Positions 30,030-38,192 of a DNA stretch of 64,000 bases are shown one piece after another; within the stretch, counting starts at the first letter, position 1, and every line of letters begins with the position of its first letter. The stretch lies in contig OY970224.1 of the NCBI GenBank assembly GCA_963714035.1, forward strand, positions 310,001-374,000. The letters are read 5' to 3'. The stretch comes from DATFVB01 sp963714035. Lineage in GTDB: Bacteria; Acidobacteriota; Thermoanaerobaculia; UBA5066; DATFVB01. Position numbers and translations under genes: made by a program. The notes under the pieces were generated by a model. That model saw nothing but the letters and a program-made list of their open reading frames with translations. It searched no databases and was not told the DNA's origin.

Positions 30030-31085
30030 TTACCGCCGTGGGCGAATGATAACCGCCGGCGGGCTTGTCACCGGAATGTCTATCGGCGGAAGGCCGAGGT
30101 CGAGGCGAAAAACTCCTTTCATTGTGCTCGCATACAGGGTGCGCCCGTCTGCGCTCTCGTCGAGAACGCTCGCGGCGTTTTCGCCGAGTCCATCGTCCAA
30201 AGGTGCCCACGAGACCCCGTCGTCGTTCGATCGAAAGATGCGGCCCCCGTCTCCGATGCCGTAGACAATCCCGACGCGGCGGCGGTCGAAGCGGAACTCC
30301 GTGAACGAGATGCCGGGAGGAGCGGTTGCCGCCCAGCTCTTTCCACCGTCCATCGACCGAACTGAGCCGCCCGGCGCCGTGGCCAGCAGCACTTCATCGT
30401 GCCGCGGATCGACCGCGACCGGGCCGTCTCCGACTGCCGCGTCGGAAACCTCCGTCCATGACATCCCGCCATCGTCCGATCGGAACAAGCCGCTTTGCCC
30501 AATGCCGAAGGCGGCAGCCCACAAACGGTCAGGATCCCTTCTGTCGACGTCGAACGAAGCGACTTCCCAGTACGTCGGCGCCGTCGAAGGAAAGATAGAT
30601 ACGCGCGTGTCGCCAAAATCGTCACTTCGTGTGAGCTGACTCGTGCACTCGATAAAGAAATTATTGCGGAGGTAGCAGTCGAGCGACAGGAAATAGATCC
30701 GTCCGGGTTCTCCAGCTACCGTCTCGATGCTCGCCGCCGGAAGTCCGATTTCGACTGCGTTCCATTCCGAAGCGGCGTCCGTACTCCGGAACAGACCATC
30801 CTGGCGGCCTTCAATGCAATCGGGGGAAACGGTCGCGGTCCCCGCGTAGACCAGATTCGAGTCGACCGGGTCCGTCGCGACCGTCGTCACGTTCGTGCAT
30901 TGCGGCCGCGATCCGGCGAGCCGCCACGTGGCGCCCCCATCCTGGCTCTTGAAAAGGCCGGCGTCGGTCCCCGCATAGACGACCGTTGCGGCCACCGAAT
31001 CAGCCGCGACGGTGTTCACCACTGCGCCCGCCGGCCCGATCGGGACCCATACGTTGAGCAAGGTGGCCGCAAGAAGGAGGTGCAC
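30030..31085 (-). CDS. BNR/sortilin-like beta-propeller protein
   Basis: A 351-aa protein with a short signal-like N-terminus (HLLLAATLLNVWVPIGPAG) and Asp-box/VPS10-type repeats (VVYAGTDAGLFKSQDGGATWRLAG, GLFRSTDAASEWNAVE, GLFRSDDGGMSWTEVS, SVRSMDGGKSWAATAPP, RIFRSNDDGVSWAPLDDG). These form sialidase/sortilin-like propellers; no sialidase active site is evident. GTG 31085 lies 7 nt after a TATACT box, so it is probably leaderless. A paralogue-like gene occurs at 37073-38167. Confidence 0.82.
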   Translation of the reverse strand: MHLLLAATLLNVWVPIGPAGAVVNTVAADSVAATVVYAGTDAGLFKSQDGGATWRLAGSRPQCTNVTTVATDPVDSNLVYAGTATVSPDCIEGRQDGLFRSTDAASEWNAVEIGLPAASIETVAGEPGRIYFLSLDCYLRNNFFIECTSQLTRSDDFGDTRVSIFPSTAPTYWEVASFDVDRRDPDRLWAAAFGIGQSGLFRSDDGGMSWTEVSDAAVGDGPVAVDPRHDEVLLATAPGGSVRSMDGGKSWAATAPPGISFTEFRFDRRRVGIVYGIGDGGRIFRSNDDGVSWAPLDDGLGENAASVLDESADGRTLYASTMKGVFRLDLGLPPIDIPVTSPPAVIIRPRR

Positions 31086-31295
31086 CGCTCAAGTATACGG
31101 CGCTCCCACGGCGGGCGTCCAAGAACGATGAATCCGACCGTCTCGCACGTCGACCGGAGGCTCACGAGGCGGCACCGTCAATGGTGCCGAAAGCGGCTCA
31201 TGCCATCTTTGCCTTGATTCTGGCGGAACGGTTTCTCTTCGCTGGCGCCAGAGACAGCTTCCCTTCGAGGTTGGGTCTTGCGGCGAGCGGCCGGG

Positions 31296-31805
31296 TCAGT
31301 TGCCCGGAACGAACTTCTCGTAGAGGGGCGCGCCGTCGACCGTGTTCTCGCCGAAGAACTCGACGAACTCGATCGAAGGCGAGAAGCCGCCCTCCTTCGA
31401 CCGAACGAACAGTCTTCGAAGGATCCCCTCCCGGCCGTCGATCGAGGCGGTGACCGCAGGGCAACCCTTCAGCGTGCGAACGGTGAAACGCCGCTTCCGG
31501 CCGGCTTTGAATTCCATGCGGAAGGTCCCGGGAGCGTCGCCGGATCGGGTGTCGAATCCGTACGCGCGCCTCCGCTCGACCATGTTCAGCTCCTCGCGCT
31601 TGTCGCTCTCCCCGTTGAGGAGCCAGTAGGCCACCACGGGTTCCGAAGGAACGAAGCGAGCATCCGGCCCGAGGTTCGCGTCATAGACCACGATGTTGGA
31701 GTTCTTGCTTCGGGCGATGACGAAAAGATGCGCGGGGCAGGGCTCGGCGGCCGATCCCGCGGCGTGCCCCAGAACGGCCAGGGCGAGCACCCAGCGTGCG
31801 ATCAC
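31296..31805 (-). CDS. DUF4833 domain secreted protein
   Basis: A 169-aa protein with signal peptide (~1-20) and the DUF4833 pattern: HLFVIARSKNSNIVVYDANL, PVVAYWLLNGESDKREELNMVERRRAYGF, FRMEFKAGRKRRFTV, GREGILRRLFVRSKEGGFSPSIEFVEFFG. The domain function is unknown; members are periplasmic or lipoproteins. The start is GTG 31805. The 210 bp between this gene and the preceding one show no further gene. Confidence 0.83.
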   Translation of the reverse strand: MIARWVLALAVLGHAAGSAAEPCPAHLFVIARSKNSNIVVYDANLGPDARFVPSEPVVAYWLLNGESDKREELNMVERRRAYGFDTRSGDAPGTFRMEFKAGRKRRFTVRTLKGCPAVTASIDGREGILRRLFVRSKEGGFSPSIEFVEFFGENTVDGAPLYEKFVPGN

Positions 31806-31930
31806 GACGGGTCCGTAAGAGGTTGTGCCGGCCGGCGGACGATCGAGGACGCTTGCGATGCTCGAGTCTACTTCCGATCCCTGGTCTTTCGCGAACCGAG
31901 CTCCGCGAGGTCGCGAAGGTGGGTCGGGGT

Positions 31931-32031
31931 GTGAGGCCCCGGAGCGGCCGAGCCGAGAAGGCGAGCCGCGGAGGGCACATCGCGAAAAGCCTCCGCGAAG
32001 TCACCGAGCGGAGGAGGTTTGCGATGTGGGA
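31931..32031 (-). repeat. R1 hairpin repeat, copy B (inverted)
   Basis: Inverse copy of 3981-4081. Outer arms CACATCGC (31976-31983) and GCGATGTG (32021-32028); inner CCTCCGC/GCGGAGG; loop (minus strand) TCGGTGACTTC. An R1-type tail (GAGCTCGGTTCGCGAA on the minus strand) adjoins at about 31889-31917. It lies just 3' of tRNA-Lys. Confidence 0.7.
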
Positions 32032-32073
32032 GGCCGCACGGTTCCAGCGGAGCGCGCCGTGCGGCCGACGGTT

Positions 32074-32149
32074 TGGTGAGTCGGCCGGGGCTCGAACCCG
32101 GGACCCACGGCTTAAAAGGCCGTTGCTCTACCGACTGAGCTACCGACTC
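32074..32149 (-). tRNA. tRNA-Lys (TTT)
   Basis: A 76-nt cloverleaf with encoded CCA on the minus strand. Acceptor GAGTCGG pairs with CCGACTC, the D arm is AGCTCAGTCGGTAGAGC, the anticodon loop CTTTTAA gives TTT, and the T arm is CCGGG-TTCGAGC-CCCGG. Confidence 0.97.
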
Positions 32150-32276
32150 GGGGCGGTCGAGTCTAACTCGACCGCCCGTTGCGAGTCACGGGTCGGCGAG
32201 TCCAGGGTCGAGACGCAAGCCGGTCCTCCCGACTTTCGACTCGTGACGGACCGACTCCTGACTGCCGTCGATCGCG
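32150..32276. repeat. R3 short repeat region between tRNA-Lys and purA
   Basis: Contains the CGACTTTCGACTCGTGACGG type unit (32225-32262), whose inverse relative lies at 63629-63660, and GCGAGTC-type words also found at 42955-43015 and about 61940. It looks like a dispersed GAGTCG-rich intergenic repeat. Confidence 0.4.
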
Positions 32277-33605
32277 CTACGCAATCGACGGTGGCAGCCG
32301 GTCCCAGAACTGGTCGTGGCGGCGGAAGATGGTCTCTTCGCGGCGCGGCCCCGTCGAGACCGCGACCGCCGTCGCGCCGCAGAGCTGCTCGATGAACTTC
32401 ACGTATTCCTTCGCGCGCGGCGGGAGGTCGTCGAATTCGGTGATGCCCGTCGTGTCCTTTTTCCACCCGGGGCAGTGGGTGTAGAGGGGCTCGAGCTTCT
32501 CCACGTCCTCGACGTCGGACGGGAATTCGAGGACGCGCTCGCCGCGGAGCTTGTACCCGACGCACACGGGGATCTCCGCGAGCGTGTCGAGCACGTCGAG
32601 CTTCGTGACGGCGAGAAAGCGCGCTCCGGAGAGCTCGACGCCGCTCCGCGCGACGACCGCGTCGAACCATCCGGTGCGCCGGGGCCGCCCGGTGCTCGTG
32701 CCGAACTCGTTCCCGCGCTTGCGCAGGAACTCGCCCGTCTCGTCGTGGAGCTCCGTCGGCAGAGGTCCGGCGCCGACCCGCGTCGTGTAGGCCTTGAGCA
32801 CCACGAGGGAGGCCGAGAGCGCCTGCGGCGGGATGCGAAGGCCCGCCGCGAGCCCGGCGCTCGAGCAGGTCGAGGAGGTGACGAAGGGATACGTTCCGGC
32901 ACAGAGATCGAGCATCGCGCCGTGCGCGCCTTCCGCGAGGAGCGACTTTCCGTTCTTCAGGTGCATCCGGGCGCGGGCCCCCGTGTCGTCGAGGAGCGGC
33001 ACGAGCCGCTTCGACTGCTCCCGCAGCCGCGCGAAGACCTCCGCGGCCGGAGGAGGCGAGCCGGCTCCGAGGGCGGCGCCGACGCCGCCGATCTCTCGCG
33101 CGAGACGCTCGATCTTCGGGAGGAGCGTGTCGGGATGCCGCAGCGCGCCGGCCCGGATCCCCGTCCTCGCGGCGCGCGTCTCGTAGGCGGGTCCGATGCC
33201 GCGGAGCGTCGTTCCGATCTTTCCGTCGCCCGCCGCGCTCTCCCGCGCCGCGTCGAGGAAGCGGTGGTAGGGGAGGATCAGGTGGGCGCGGTCGGAGATC
33301 CGGAGATTCCGCTCGACTTCGATTCCCGCGCCCTGGACGGCGTCGATCTCCTCGAAGAGGGCGTCGGGATCCAGGACGACGCCGTCGCCGATCCACGCTT
33401 CGCGGCCGCGAATGATCCCGGCGGGGAGGAGGTGGAGCGCGAAGTGCCGGTCTCCGAACTTGACCGTGTGGCCGGCGTTGTGCCCGCCGTGGTAGCGCGC
33501 GACCGCGTCGAAGCGGTCCGACAGGAGGTCGACGAGCTTGCCTTTTCCCTCGTCCCCCCACTGTCCCCCGAGAACGGCGAGCGTTTGAATGCGTTCGTGC
33601 TGCAC
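32277..33605 (-). CDS. purA: adenylosuccinate synthase
   Basis: A 442-aa PurA that joins IMP and aspartate with GTP, the first committed AMP step. P-loop-like GQWGDEGKGK (residues 14-23), RYHGGHNAGHTV, GIGPAYETRAARTGI, GTYPFVTSSTCSSAGLAAG, KAYTTRVGAGPLPTEL, GNEFGTSTGRPRRTGWFDAV and LDVLDTLAEIPVCVGY are all standard. The first codon is GTG 33605 with no Shine-Dalgarno. The start is 52 bp from the divergent hutH, so both promoters overlap there. Confidence 0.97.
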   Translation of the reverse strand: MQHERIQTLAVLGGQWGDEGKGKLVDLLSDRFDAVARYHGGHNAGHTVKFGDRHFALHLLPAGIIRGREAWIGDGVVLDPDALFEEIDAVQGAGIEVERNLRISDRAHLILPYHRFLDAARESAAGDGKIGTTLRGIGPAYETRAARTGIRAGALRHPDTLLPKIERLAREIGGVGAALGAGSPPPAAEVFARLREQSKRLVPLLDDTGARARMHLKNGKSLLAEGAHGAMLDLCAGTYPFVTSSTCSSAGLAAGLRIPPQALSASLVVLKAYTTRVGAGPLPTELHDETGEFLRKRGNEFGTSTGRPRRTGWFDAVVARSGVELSGARFLAVTKLDVLDTLAEIPVCVGYKLRGERVLEFPSDVEDVEKLEPLYTHCPGWKKDTTGITEFDDLPPRAKEYVKFIEQLCGATAVAVSTGPRREETIFRRHDQFWDRLPPSIA

Positions 33606-33645
33606 GCGGTGTCGGAGTATCGCACGGTTCGCCTCCCGGGCGGAC

Positions 33646-33651
33646 TATCAT
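33646..33651 (+). promoter_or_regulatory. -10-like box (TATCAT) directly before hutH
   Basis: TATCAT ends 7 nt before the hutH ATG and there is no ribosome site between, consistent with a leaderless mRNA. Confidence 0.45.
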
Positions 33652-33657
33652 CCGGGC

Positions 33658-35172
33658 ATGCGGAGGATCCGTCTGACGGGCGAGGCGCTGACGCTGGCCG
33701 ATCTGGAATCGATCGCGGCGCGGGAGGCGCGGGTTTCCCTCGCTCCGGCATCGCGGCGGAAGATCGCGGCGTCGCGGAAGGTCGTCGACCGGCTCGCCCG
33801 GCGGGGGACCGTGTCGTACGGGATCACGACCGGTTTCGGCCGTTTCTCGGACGTCGTGATCCCGAAGGACCGGCTCGCGGAGCTGCAGAGGAACCTGGTG
33901 CGGAGCCACGCCGCGGGGGTCGGCGCTCCGCTCTCGCCGCCCTTCGTGCGCGCGATGATCGCCCTGCGCGCGAACACCCTCGCGAAGGGGTTCTCCGGGA
34001 TCCGCGTCGGGACGGTCGAAGCGCTCCTGGCGATGCTCGAGGCGGACGTGCTCCCGGTCGTTCCCGAGCAGGGCTCCGTCGGCGCGTCCGGGGATCTCGC
34101 GCCGCTCGCGCACCTGGCGCTCGGCCTGATCGGCGAAGGGGACGCTTTCCGTCGCGGAAGACGGATGCCGGCGGCGCGCGCGCTGCGCGCCGCGCGGATC
34201 CGTCCCGTCGAGCTCGCGGCGAAAGAAGGGCTCGCCCTGATCAACGGCGTCCAGATGACGTGCGCCGTCGGAGGGCTCGCGCTCGCGCGGGCTCTGCGCC
34301 TCGCGCGGATCGCCGATCTCGCGGGAGCGATGTCGCTCGACGCCTCGCGCGGGAGCGACACCGCCTTCGACCGGCGCATCGTGGCGGCGCGGCCGCATCC
34401 CGGAGCGATCGCCTCGGCGGCGAACCTGCGGAAGCTGATGGCGGGGAGCGCGATCCGCGAGTCGCATCGGAACTGCGGGCGCGTGCAGGACAACTACGCC
34501 CTGCGGTGCATGCCGCAGGTTCACGGCGCCGTGCGGGACGGGCTCGAGTACGCGCGGCGCGCGATCGAGATCGAGATGAACTCCGCTTCCGACAACCCGA
34601 TGGTCTTCGCCGGCCCGGGGGACGTCCTTTCGGGAGGGAACTTCCATGGCGCTCCCGTCGGGGCGCCGCTCGACCTCGCCGCGATCGTCCTGACCGACCT
34701 CGCTTCGATCTCCGAGAGGCGGCTGGAGAAGCTCGTGAATCCTTCGCTCTCGGGGCTTCCCGGTTTCCTGACCGAGGAAGGCGGCGTCCAGTCGGGGTTC
34801 ATGCTCGCGCAGGTCACGGCCGCGGCGCTCACGTCGGAATGCAAGGTGCTTTCGCACCCGGCATCGGTCGACTCGATCCCGACCGGCGCCGCGAAGGAGG
34901 ACCACGTTTCGATGTCGCCGATCTCGGCGCGAAAGCTTTCCGCGGTCGTCGAGAACGTCAAGCGCGTGCTCGCGATCGAGATCCTCGCCGCCTGCCAGGC
35001 GCTCGACTTCCTGAGGCCGCTGAAGAGCTCGCCCGCGATCGAGGAGGCGCGCCGGATCGTGCGCCGGCGCGTCCGCACGTGGACGAAGGATCGTTACATC
35101 GCGCCGGATCTCGAAGCCGGAGCGGAGCTCGTCGAATCGGCTTTCGCGGGCATTCTCGAGCGGCTCGACTGA
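33658..35172 (+). CDS. hutH: histidine ammonia-lyase
   Basis: A 504-aa member of the MIO-dependent lyases. The ASG triad that makes the MIO cofactor is at 143-145 (GSVGASGDLAPLAH); SYGITTGFG carries the catalytic Tyr, NLVRSHAAGVG the substrate His, and RVQDNYALRCMPQVHGA and KEDHVSMS are present as in HutH. It converts histidine to urocanate. A hutU gene lies 3 kb downstream, which supports a histidase rather than an aminomutase. The stop overlaps the ATG of a radical SAM gene by one base (TGATG). No hutI, hutF or hutG lies in the window. Confidence 0.95.
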   Translation: MRRIRLTGEALTLADLESIAAREARVSLAPASRRKIAASRKVVDRLARRGTVSYGITTGFGRFSDVVIPKDRLAELQRNLVRSHAAGVGAPLSPPFVRAMIALRANTLAKGFSGIRVGTVEALLAMLEADVLPVVPEQGSVGASGDLAPLAHLALGLIGEGDAFRRGRRMPAARALRAARIRPVELAAKEGLALINGVQMTCAVGGLALARALRLARIADLAGAMSLDASRGSDTAFDRRIVAARPHPGAIASAANLRKLMAGSAIRESHRNCGRVQDNYALRCMPQVHGAVRDGLEYARRAIEIEMNSASDNPMVFAGPGDVLSGGNFHGAPVGAPLDLAAIVLTDLASISERRLEKLVNPSLSGLPGFLTEEGGVQSGFMLAQVTAAALTSECKVLSHPASVDSIPTGAAKEDHVSMSPISARKLSAVVENVKRVLAIEILAACQALDFLRPLKSSPAIEEARRIVRRRVRTWTKDRYIAPDLEAGAELVESAFAGILERLD

Positions 35173-36983
35173 TGGCGGAAAACCTCCTCCCGCTCAAGCG
35201 CGAGGCGATCGCGTCCTTCGTCGAGTTCGCCGGAGGGGGGGCTTCGCCCCGGTGGCCCCTCGAGATCTACCTCGAAATCAGCAACGTCTGCGATCTCCGA
35301 TGCGTGATGTGCACGCGATTCTCCGCGTTCAATCCCGCGCGCAAACAGGCGATCTGGGACGTCGACCCCGGCTTCCTCGACGCGAGGGGCGCCGCCGACC
35401 TCCTTCGGCCGCTCCTCGAGCGGGCGCTCGTCGTCCACGCGTTCGGCTACGGCGAGCCGACGATCCACCCCGATTTCCCCGGCTTCCTCGCGCACCTTTC
35501 GCAGTTCGACGTCCTGATCGACTTCTTCACCAACGGCATGCACCTGACCGACGATCTCGCGCGCCTTCTGGTCGACCGGTCCATCCACCACCTGACGGTC
35601 AGCTTCTCGGGCAGCACCGCCGCCGACTACGAATCGGTCTATCAGGGCGGGAAATTCGAGACGGTGCTTGCGGGGATCGATCGCGTCCGGGAGGCGAAGC
35701 GCGCCGCCGGAAGGCGTTTCCCCGGCGTCCGGTTGAATTCGGTGACGTTCGACCATCACGTCCGGGCGCTCGACCGTTTCGTCGAGCTCGCGGCGGCGCA
35801 CGGCGTCGAGACCGTCGAGCTCACGCGGCTCCTCGAGCACGCCGCCGTCGTGCCGCAGCTCACGGGTCACGCGGCGAACCTGCGGTCGCCGGAGATTCGA
35901 GACGCGATCGGCCGGGGCCGGGAGGCGGCGGAGCGGCTCGGCGTGAAGCTCGCGCTCCATCCGATGATCGAGGCCGAGCTCGCGCTTCCCGAAGAGAGCG
36001 CGGCCGCGGCCGAGCGCATTCCGCTGGAGGAGTTCCCGGCGGTCGCCCGCTCGCTTCCGGTTTTTCCTCCGTCTCGCGAGAACGGTCCGATCGCCTCCTC
36101 GGTCGATCTCGACGCCTGGGGAGTCGACGATATCCGGCGGCGGCTCCGCGTTCGCGAGCAGGCGCAGGGCGAGTCGCCGTTCTACTGCCTCGAGCCCTTC
36201 AAGACGTTCTACCTGCGGCGCGGCGGACAGGTGAAGACGTGCTGCTACATGAACGACGAGGCGCCCGGGCTCGGCGACATCCGAAAGTGGAGTCCCGAAC
36301 GGATCTGGTCCGGCGCGGCGTACGACGTCTTTCGCGGCGCCGTCCGGAACGGTCAGTACCCGATGCTCGCGTGCGAGCACTGCCTGGAACGGCGGCAGGC
36401 TCCCGCGAGTCACGGCGTCGACGAGATGCTGCGGGACTACGCCGCGTGGAATCCGCGGGCTAAAGGCCGTCCGTTCGATCGGCAGACGATTGCGGAGCTC
36501 GAGGGATCCTGGGGCTCCCGGATCATGGCCCGCGCTTTCGAGCACGGCGCGGATCCGGCCGAAAATCCGGGCGCGGGCGAGCGGCTCGGGAAAGTCCTGG
36601 CCCGACTGGCCGAGGATCCCGTCTGGTGGTCGTTGATCGACGGTTGGGTCGATCATGCCTCGGAGGCGGGCGTCGCCGGATGGGTGTACTCGCCGCCCTT
36701 CTCCGATCTGCGGTTTCCCGTCACCGTCTGGCTCGGCGACCGGAAGGTTGGCGAGGCCACGGCGGATCTTTTTCGAGCCGATCTCGCCGAGGGGAAACGG
36801 GGTGACGGGCGGTACGGCTTCGCGATCCCGTTTCCGATGGCCCCGGCCGAAGCCCGCATCGCGCGTGTCGAGCTGGGCAACAGCGGGTGCGTGCTCGAAA
36901 GGATTCCGGCGCTGCAGGGGGAGCGGGTGAGCCGGCCGCCGGAGCGGACCGTCGGCGCCGAAGCCGCAAACAATACACGATAA
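35172..36983 (+). CDS. radical SAM/SPASM protein with C-terminal carbohydrate-type beta domain
   Basis: A 603-aa fusion. Residues ~28-260 are a radical SAM core with the iron-sulfur motif C40-DLR-C44-VM-C47 and GYGEPTIHPDFPGFL. Residues ~340-430 have SPASM-like cysteines (FYCLEPF, KTCCYMNDEAPGLG, LACEHCLERR). After a linker, residues ~490-575 form a beta domain with GWVDHASEAGVAGWVYSP, VTVWLGDRKVGEATADLFRADL and GRYGFAIPFP, a pattern seen in glycosyltransferase-linked proteins. The substrate is unknown; cell-surface sugar or peptide modification is possible. It is translationally coupled to hutH, but a role in histidine breakdown is not implied by its family. The C-terminal AANNTR end is encoded by a 14-mer repeated at 44505. 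Confidence 0.82.
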   Translation: MAENLLPLKREAIASFVEFAGGGASPRWPLEIYLEISNVCDLRCVMCTRFSAFNPARKQAIWDVDPGFLDARGAADLLRPLLERALVVHAFGYGEPTIHPDFPGFLAHLSQFDVLIDFFTNGMHLTDDLARLLVDRSIHHLTVSFSGSTAADYESVYQGGKFETVLAGIDRVREAKRAAGRRFPGVRLNSVTFDHHVRALDRFVELAAAHGVETVELTRLLEHAAVVPQLTGHAANLRSPEIRDAIGRGREAAERLGVKLALHPMIEAELALPEESAAAAERIPLEEFPAVARSLPVFPPSRENGPIASSVDLDAWGVDDIRRRLRVREQAQGESPFYCLEPFKTFYLRRGGQVKTCCYMNDEAPGLGDIRKWSPERIWSGAAYDVFRGAVRNGQYPMLACEHCLERRQAPASHGVDEMLRDYAAWNPRAKGRPFDRQTIAELEGSWGSRIMARAFEHGADPAENPGAGERLGKVLARLAEDPVWWSLIDGWVDHASEAGVAGWVYSPPFSDLRFPVTVWLGDRKVGEATADLFRADLAEGKRGDGRYGFAIPFPMAPAEARIARVELGNSGCVLERIPALQGERVSRPPERTVGAEAANNTR

Positions 36984-37072
36984 ATCCTTCGTCGCCTCCG
37001 GCTCCGCGGAAGCGGAGCGATTTCCGTAAACTCGGCGTGGACGCCCGAAGCGAGCCGGAGGACAATGGGCCG

Positions 37073-38167
37073 ATGGCTGCCTTCCGTCTCGGCGCCGCAG
37101 TTTTTCTTCTGGCTCCGCTCCTCGTGAGTCGACCGGCTTTCGCCGGACGCGACTGGGCGCAGAGCGGGCCGCCCGGCGCGTCTGCGCTGGCGATCGACCC
37201 GACCGACGCGCGGCGGGTGTTCGCGGCGGTTCCCTCCACGGACGTCGCGACCTCCGAGATCTTTCTGAGCTCCGACCGCGGGGCGTCGTGGCAAAGCGTT
37301 GGGGTTGCGGGTCTTTCGATCACGACGATGGCGGCGGGGCCGTCGGGAGCGATCTTCGCGGCGGGATCCGAGGTCACGCCGGGGGACTTCCCGGTCTCGC
37401 TCGCCGCGGTCTGGGAATCCGTCGATTCGGGGGCGAACTGGCGGGCGTCTTACCGATCGGGCTTTTGCAACAACGCCCAGGTCCTCGCTGCGAGTCCTGT
37501 CGATCCGCCCGTCGCCTACGTGGGCGACAACGTGACCTGTCACGGGTTCGGCGGCGCCCTCCTTCAATCCGCCGGCGGCACGACCTGGAGCGACGTTTCG
37601 CCGCCGCTCCCGCCCGATCCGCCGCTGGAAGACTTTCAGCCGGTCGCCGCCTTCGGGCTCGCGCCGAGCGATCCGCCAGTGCTCTATCTCTTCCAGCGCG
37701 GCGCGTGGCGAAGCGAAGACGCCGGAGCGAGCTGGACGCCGATCGCGGATCCCGAGGAAGGACTTGCAGTGGCTCTCGGGTACGACTCACTCGCGGTCGA
37801 TGCCGTTTCTTCGGCGGTCGTGTATGCGATCGCCGGGAACCAGATCGTTCGGAGCCTCGATTCCGGAGCCACGTGGCTGGCGACGTCGCTCTCCGGCGAC
37901 ATCCGGCAGCTCCTGACCGATCCCTCGATTCCCGATTTCGTCGCCGCGAGATCGGAGAACGTCGTCTTCGTTTCAGCCGATCGGGGAACGACCTGGCGGG
38001 CGCTTCCTCCGGTCGGCGTCACGATCGACGATCTCGCGGTCGGCGGCGGGGCGATCTACGTCGCGACCGCGAGTGGAGTCTTCACGTTTCACGACGTGCG
38101 CGTGATTCCGGTGGCTGGGCCGGTGCCGGCACCGGTGGCGAACCCGGCAGCCCGGTCACCCCGCTGA
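37073..38167 (+). CDS. secreted BNR-type beta-propeller protein
   Basis: A 364-aa secreted protein: signal peptide (~1-25, RLGAAVFLLAPLLVSRPAFA) and Asp-box repeats (EIFLSSDRGASWQSVG, AVWESVDSGANWRAS, LLQSAGGTTWSDVSPP, AWRSEDAGASWTPIAD, QIVRSLDSGATWLATS, VVFVSADRGTTWRALPP). It resembles the gene at 30030-31085. GGAGG lies about 11 nt before ATG 37073. It sits between the radical SAM gene and hutU without obvious functional link. Confidence 0.8.
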   Translation: MAAFRLGAAVFLLAPLLVSRPAFAGRDWAQSGPPGASALAIDPTDARRVFAAVPSTDVATSEIFLSSDRGASWQSVGVAGLSITTMAAGPSGAIFAAGSEVTPGDFPVSLAAVWESVDSGANWRASYRSGFCNNAQVLAASPVDPPVAYVGDNVTCHGFGGALLQSAGGTTWSDVSPPLPPDPPLEDFQPVAAFGLAPSDPPVLYLFQRGAWRSEDAGASWTPIADPEEGLAVALGYDSLAVDAVSSAVVYAIAGNQIVRSLDSGATWLATSLSGDIRQLLTDPSIPDFVAARSENVVFVSADRGTTWRALPPVGVTIDDLAVGGGAIYVATASGVFTFHDVRVIPVAGPVPAPVANPAARSPR

Positions 38168-38179
38168 ACCTCGCTTCGC

Positions 38180-38185
38180 TACAAT
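38180..38185 (+). promoter_or_regulatory. -10 box (TACAAT) directly before hutU
   Basis: TACAAT ends 7 nt before the hutU ATG with no Shine-Dalgarno between, indicating a leaderless start. Confidence 0.5.
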
Positions 38186-38192
38186 ATCTCCC

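Noticed and set aside
33658..35172. MIO aminomutase for natural-product synthesis, given the coupled radical SAM gene
   Set aside because: HutH-specific motifs and a hutU gene downstream make histidase more likely.
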